Part shown: positions 21,091 to 22,868 of the stretch, one piece after another
How positions within the stretch are numbered: position 1 is the first letter of the stretch
How the letters are laid out: each line of letters starts with the position of its first letter
From: Colimorpha sp045640985
Lineage (GTDB): Bacteria; Bacteroidota; Bacteroidia; Bacteroidales; P3
Assembly (NCBI GenBank): GCA_045640985.1
Contig: JAZUFZ010000006.1
Location: 1-22,868, forward strand
DNA: 22,868 nt
Direction: 5' to 3'
Position numbers and translations under genes: made by a program
Notes under the pieces: generated by a model
The model's database searches: none
The model's input: only the letters and a program-made list of their open reading frames with translations
What the model was told of the DNA's origin: nothing

Positions 21091-22253
21091 CATACGATTT
21101 CGACGAGATTATCCCCCGCAGGGGAACCCATTGTGTGAAGCACGACGGGATGGAGCCTTATTTCGGCACCAACGACCTGATACCTATGTGGGTGGCGGAT
21201 ATGGACTTCCGTTCGCCCGACTTCGTGATGAACGCCATCCGCGAGCGCTGCGCCCATGAGGTGCTCGGCTATGCCGCTCCTTCCCAGAGCTATTACGAGA
21301 CTATGCTTTCCTGGCTCCTGAATCATTACCATATCTCCGCCCTCCGCGAGGAAATCCATTATATCCCCGGCATCGTGGCGGGCATCGCGTTCGTGATCCA
21401 GTCTCTCACGCAGCGCGGCGACCGTATTCTCGTGCTCAACCCGGTCTATCCTCCCTTCCTGAACCTTCCGCTGAGCGACGGCAGGCAACTCTCCTGCAGT
21501 CCGTTGAAGACCGTGAACGGCCGTTTTGAAATCGACTTCCCCGACCTTGAACGGCGGGCGGAGGGCTGCCGGCTGATGATCCTCTCCAATCCCCACAACC
21601 CCGGCGGCATCGTCTGGAGTCCTTCCGATCTCCGCCGCATCGCCGACATCTGCCACCGCCACCATATCGTGGTGATTGCCGACGAAATCCACGCCGACCT
21701 TACCCTCCCGGGCTATCACCATACCTCGTTCTCCACCGTCTCTCCCGAAGCCCTCGAACAGAGCATCACCTTCGTAGCGCCGAGCAAGACCTTCAACATC
21801 GCGGGTCTCGGCAGTTCTGTGTGCTATATCCACAATCCCGAGTTGCGCAGGCGGCTCTACGGCTATCTCGACGGCTACGAACTGGCGAACGGCAACATCT
21901 TTGCCTTCGTGGGGGCGGAGGCGGCTTTCCGCCACGGCGAGGAATGGCTGCGTCAGCTTCTGGCCTATCTCAACGGCAACGTGGCACTTCTGCGGGATTT
22001 TCTGGCGTGTGAGATGCCGCAGGTCAAGGCTGTGCTTCCGGAGGCCTCGTTCCTGCCCTGGCTCGACTTCTCCGGCTGCGGCTACGCCCACGGGGAGACC
22101 CGCAGACGTATGCTCGAAGTGGCACGGGTGGCCCTCAACGACGGAACCGCTTTCGGCGGCAGGGCATACGAAAACTGCTTCCGGCTCAATATCGGCTGTC
22201 CCCGTTCCCTGCTCCAGGAGGTGCTCCAGCGCCTGGCTTCTGCCATGAAATAG
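21087..22253 (+). CDS. PatB/MalY-type cystathionine beta-lyase (C-S lyase)
   Basis: A 388-residue cytoplasmic fold type I PLP enzyme of the MalY/PatB family. Diagnostic segments: PMWVADMDFRSP (33-44), GYAAPSQSYY (61-70), NPHNPGG (168-174), ADEIHADL (198-205) and Lys234 in APSKTFNIAGLG. It would cleave cystathionine or cysteine-type C-S bonds, giving homocysteine or sulfide, pyruvate and ammonia. It is translationally coupled to the secreted rhodanese upstream, which suggests a shared role in sulfur handling, although one acts outside and one inside. The gene is high in G+C at the third codon position compared with genes at the left end. Confidence 0.92.
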   Translation: MTYDFDEIIPRRGTHCVKHDGMEPYFGTNDLIPMWVADMDFRSPDFVMNAIRERCAHEVLGYAAPSQSYYETMLSWLLNHYHISALREEIHYIPGIVAGIAFVIQSLTQRGDRILVLNPVYPPFLNLPLSDGRQLSCSPLKTVNGRFEIDFPDLERRAEGCRLMILSNPHNPGGIVWSPSDLRRIADICHRHHIVVIADEIHADLTLPGYHHTSFSTVSPEALEQSITFVAPSKTFNIAGLGSSVCYIHNPELRRRLYGYLDGYELANGNIFAFVGAEAAFRHGEEWLRQLLAYLNGNVALLRDFLACEMPQVKAVLPEASFLPWLDFSGCGYAHGETRRRMLEVARVALNDGTAFGGRAYENCFRLNIGCPRSLLQEVLQRLASAMK

Positions 22254-22282
22254 CCGCTCTCCTCCCGCTGTCCTCCCCGCTG

Positions 22283-22330
22283 CGCTGTCCCTCGGCTTCG
22301 TGGCTCCCGCTCCGCTGTCCCTCGGCTTCG
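22283..22330 (+). repeat. GC-rich direct repeat after the C-S lyase gene
   Basis: CGCTGTCCCTCGGCTTCG occurs at 22283-22300 and exactly again at 22313-22330. Further degenerate GGCTTCGGCTCC-like pieces run to about 22358. The 107-base gap carries no gene and no clear terminator. Confidence 0.75.
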
Positions 22331-22360
22331 CGGCTTCGGCTCCGTGGCTCCTGCTCCGCG

Positions 22361-22702
22361 CTAATACGCCGACAGGAAATAGTTCACGTCCAGCGGGCTG
22401 CATCTTACCATATTCTTCTCGTGCATGAATCTGAACACGAGCGGGCCTTTCCCTGGCCGTGCCTCTTTTTCATACACCACAGGCATATCTTCGGGGAATA
22501 TCATCCTGAAGTTCTCCTGCCACGAAAGCACCACCACAAACACCTCGTTCCGGGGTCTGTACCAGGGGTCTTTCATCACTTCTATCTCTCCGGCGTTCAC
22601 CAGTATCGCGTTGCAGTAAGGGGTAAACGCCTCGGTCTGCCTGCCGTTGATCTGCCGGTAGGCGTACAGGGAATATTTCGGGTATAGGGGAATGTTTTTC
22701 AT
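22361..22702 (-). CDS. Conserved-looking hypothetical protein, 113 residues
   Basis: I do not recognise this protein. It has no signal peptide or membrane segment. It is rich in Pro, Tyr and aromatic residues (MKNIPLYPKYSLYAYRQING at the start) and has a likely beta-rich middle (EVFVVVLSWQENFRMIF). The opposite strand has open frames too, but they lack any recognisable content, while this one starts with a plain ATG after an A/T-rich stretch. It lies 81 bases downstream of the probable smalltalk gene on the same strand, with a hairpin between. Coding status is likely but not certain. Confidence 0.55.
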   Translation of the reverse strand: MKNIPLYPKYSLYAYRQINGRQTEAFTPYCNAILVNAGEIEVMKDPWYRPRNEVFVVVLSWQENFRMIFPEDMPVVYEKEARPGKGPLVFRFMHEKNMVRCSPLDVNYFLSAY

Positions 22703-22739
22703 AATGATTACGCTTAAATTGGTTTTCCTACAACAGGAG

Positions 22740-22766
22740 AAAGGCGCACAGAAGGAGTGCGCCTTT
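22740..22766. terminator. Hairpin terminator between two minus-strand genes
   Basis: A perfect 10-base stem, AAAGGCGCAC (22740-22749) with GTGCGCCTTT (22757-22766), has a 7-base loop. It lies 17 bases after the smalltalk-like stop on the minus strand. The stem itself supplies a short T-run. Confidence 0.75.
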
Positions 22767-22783
22767 GAAGGGAAGGACCCGGG

Positions 22784-22868
22784 TCAGAACAAGCCCATAG
22801 CGTGGGCCGACGTGGCGCCTAATGCTCCGGCGAGCGCGGACAGTACGGCGATTACTATTTTGATGATT
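22784..22868 (-). CDS. Probable smalltalk-type small protein, C-terminal end only
   Basis: The last 27 codons of a minus-strand gene are visible, ending at a TGA (22786-22784); the start is beyond the window edge. The readable part is one hydrophobic helix, IIKIVIAVLSALAGALGATS, followed by AHAMGLF. This closely resembles the 'smalltalk' small proteins (about 30 residues) of Bacteroides and Prevotella, which often sit near HU-like and amidase genes. Their function is unknown. Since that family is so short, only the first few residues are probably missing. Confidence 0.6.
   Translation of the reverse strand, partial: IIKIVIAVLSALAGALGATSAHAMGLF

Noticed and set aside
21066..22403. Minus-strand open frame of 445 codons opposite the C-S lyase gene
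   Set aside because: It is a low-complexity His/Arg/Gly-rich shadow of a clear PLP enzyme with intact motifs on the plus strand.

Overview
The window looks like chromosomal DNA of an anaerobic Bacteroidota, most likely an uncultured gut-type Bacteroidales. Four things point there: a type IX secretion C-terminal sorting domain on the first protein; promoters of the Bacteroides type (TTTG, about 19 bases, TAnnTTTG) in front of several genes; almost no Shine-Dalgarno sequences; and a superoxide reductase and archaeal-type peroxiredoxin beside a ferritin. No rRNA, tRNA, CRISPR array, transposase or phage gene was seen. The genus cannot be fixed from this sequence alone.

Layout. 1-1104: a secreted T9SS cargo protein of unknown function. 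1288-3621: two putative manganese exporters, a TerC/Alx protein and an MntP domain fused to a permuted papain-like (YiiX-type) domain. 3652-8849: a compact signalling block. It holds an RsbW-like anti-sigma kinase, a Cache-HAMP-SpoIIE phosphatase and a STAS anti-anti-sigma factor, then a stand-alone RelA/SpoT alarmone synthetase and a MESH1-like alarmone hydrolase fused to an APH-type kinase. The last genes overlap by 1-4 bases, so they are probably translationally coupled. 8846-11083: a secreted DUF4838 protein coupled to the same run. 11110-14812: a PurF-type amidotransferase, PqqD-like protein, HprK-like P-loop protein and an S26 peptidase fused to VanZ, with overlapping or nearly touching ends. 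A bidirectional terminator follows.

14878-16515 (minus strand): DUF1573 protein then class I aminotransferase. 16683-17618 (minus): an OxyR-like LysR regulator in which the peroxidatic cysteine position is glycine. Divergent from it, 17908-20130 is an oxidative-stress operon: ferritin, 2-Cys peroxiredoxin, thioredoxin and superoxide reductase. Its members share a leader element and hairpins, and it ends at a strong terminator. 20216-20510 is an array of long imperfect hairpins built from CACGAAT units. 20665-22253: secreted rhodanese coupled to a PatB/MalY-type C-S lyase. The right edge has an unrecognised 113-residue gene and the C-terminal end of a probable 'smalltalk' small protein, both on the minus strand.

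The most interesting parts are the partner-switching/alarmone block (3652-8849), the PurF-PqqD-HprK-S26/VanZ cassette, the OxyR-like regulator without its sensing cysteine, and the shared leaders of the stress operon. Two unusual domain fusions (MntP-YiiX and S26-VanZ) and two kinds of non-coding repeat also deserve a look. Base composition changes across the window: the plus strand is G-rich on the left and C-rich on the right, with the change near 8-11 kb regardless of gene direction.
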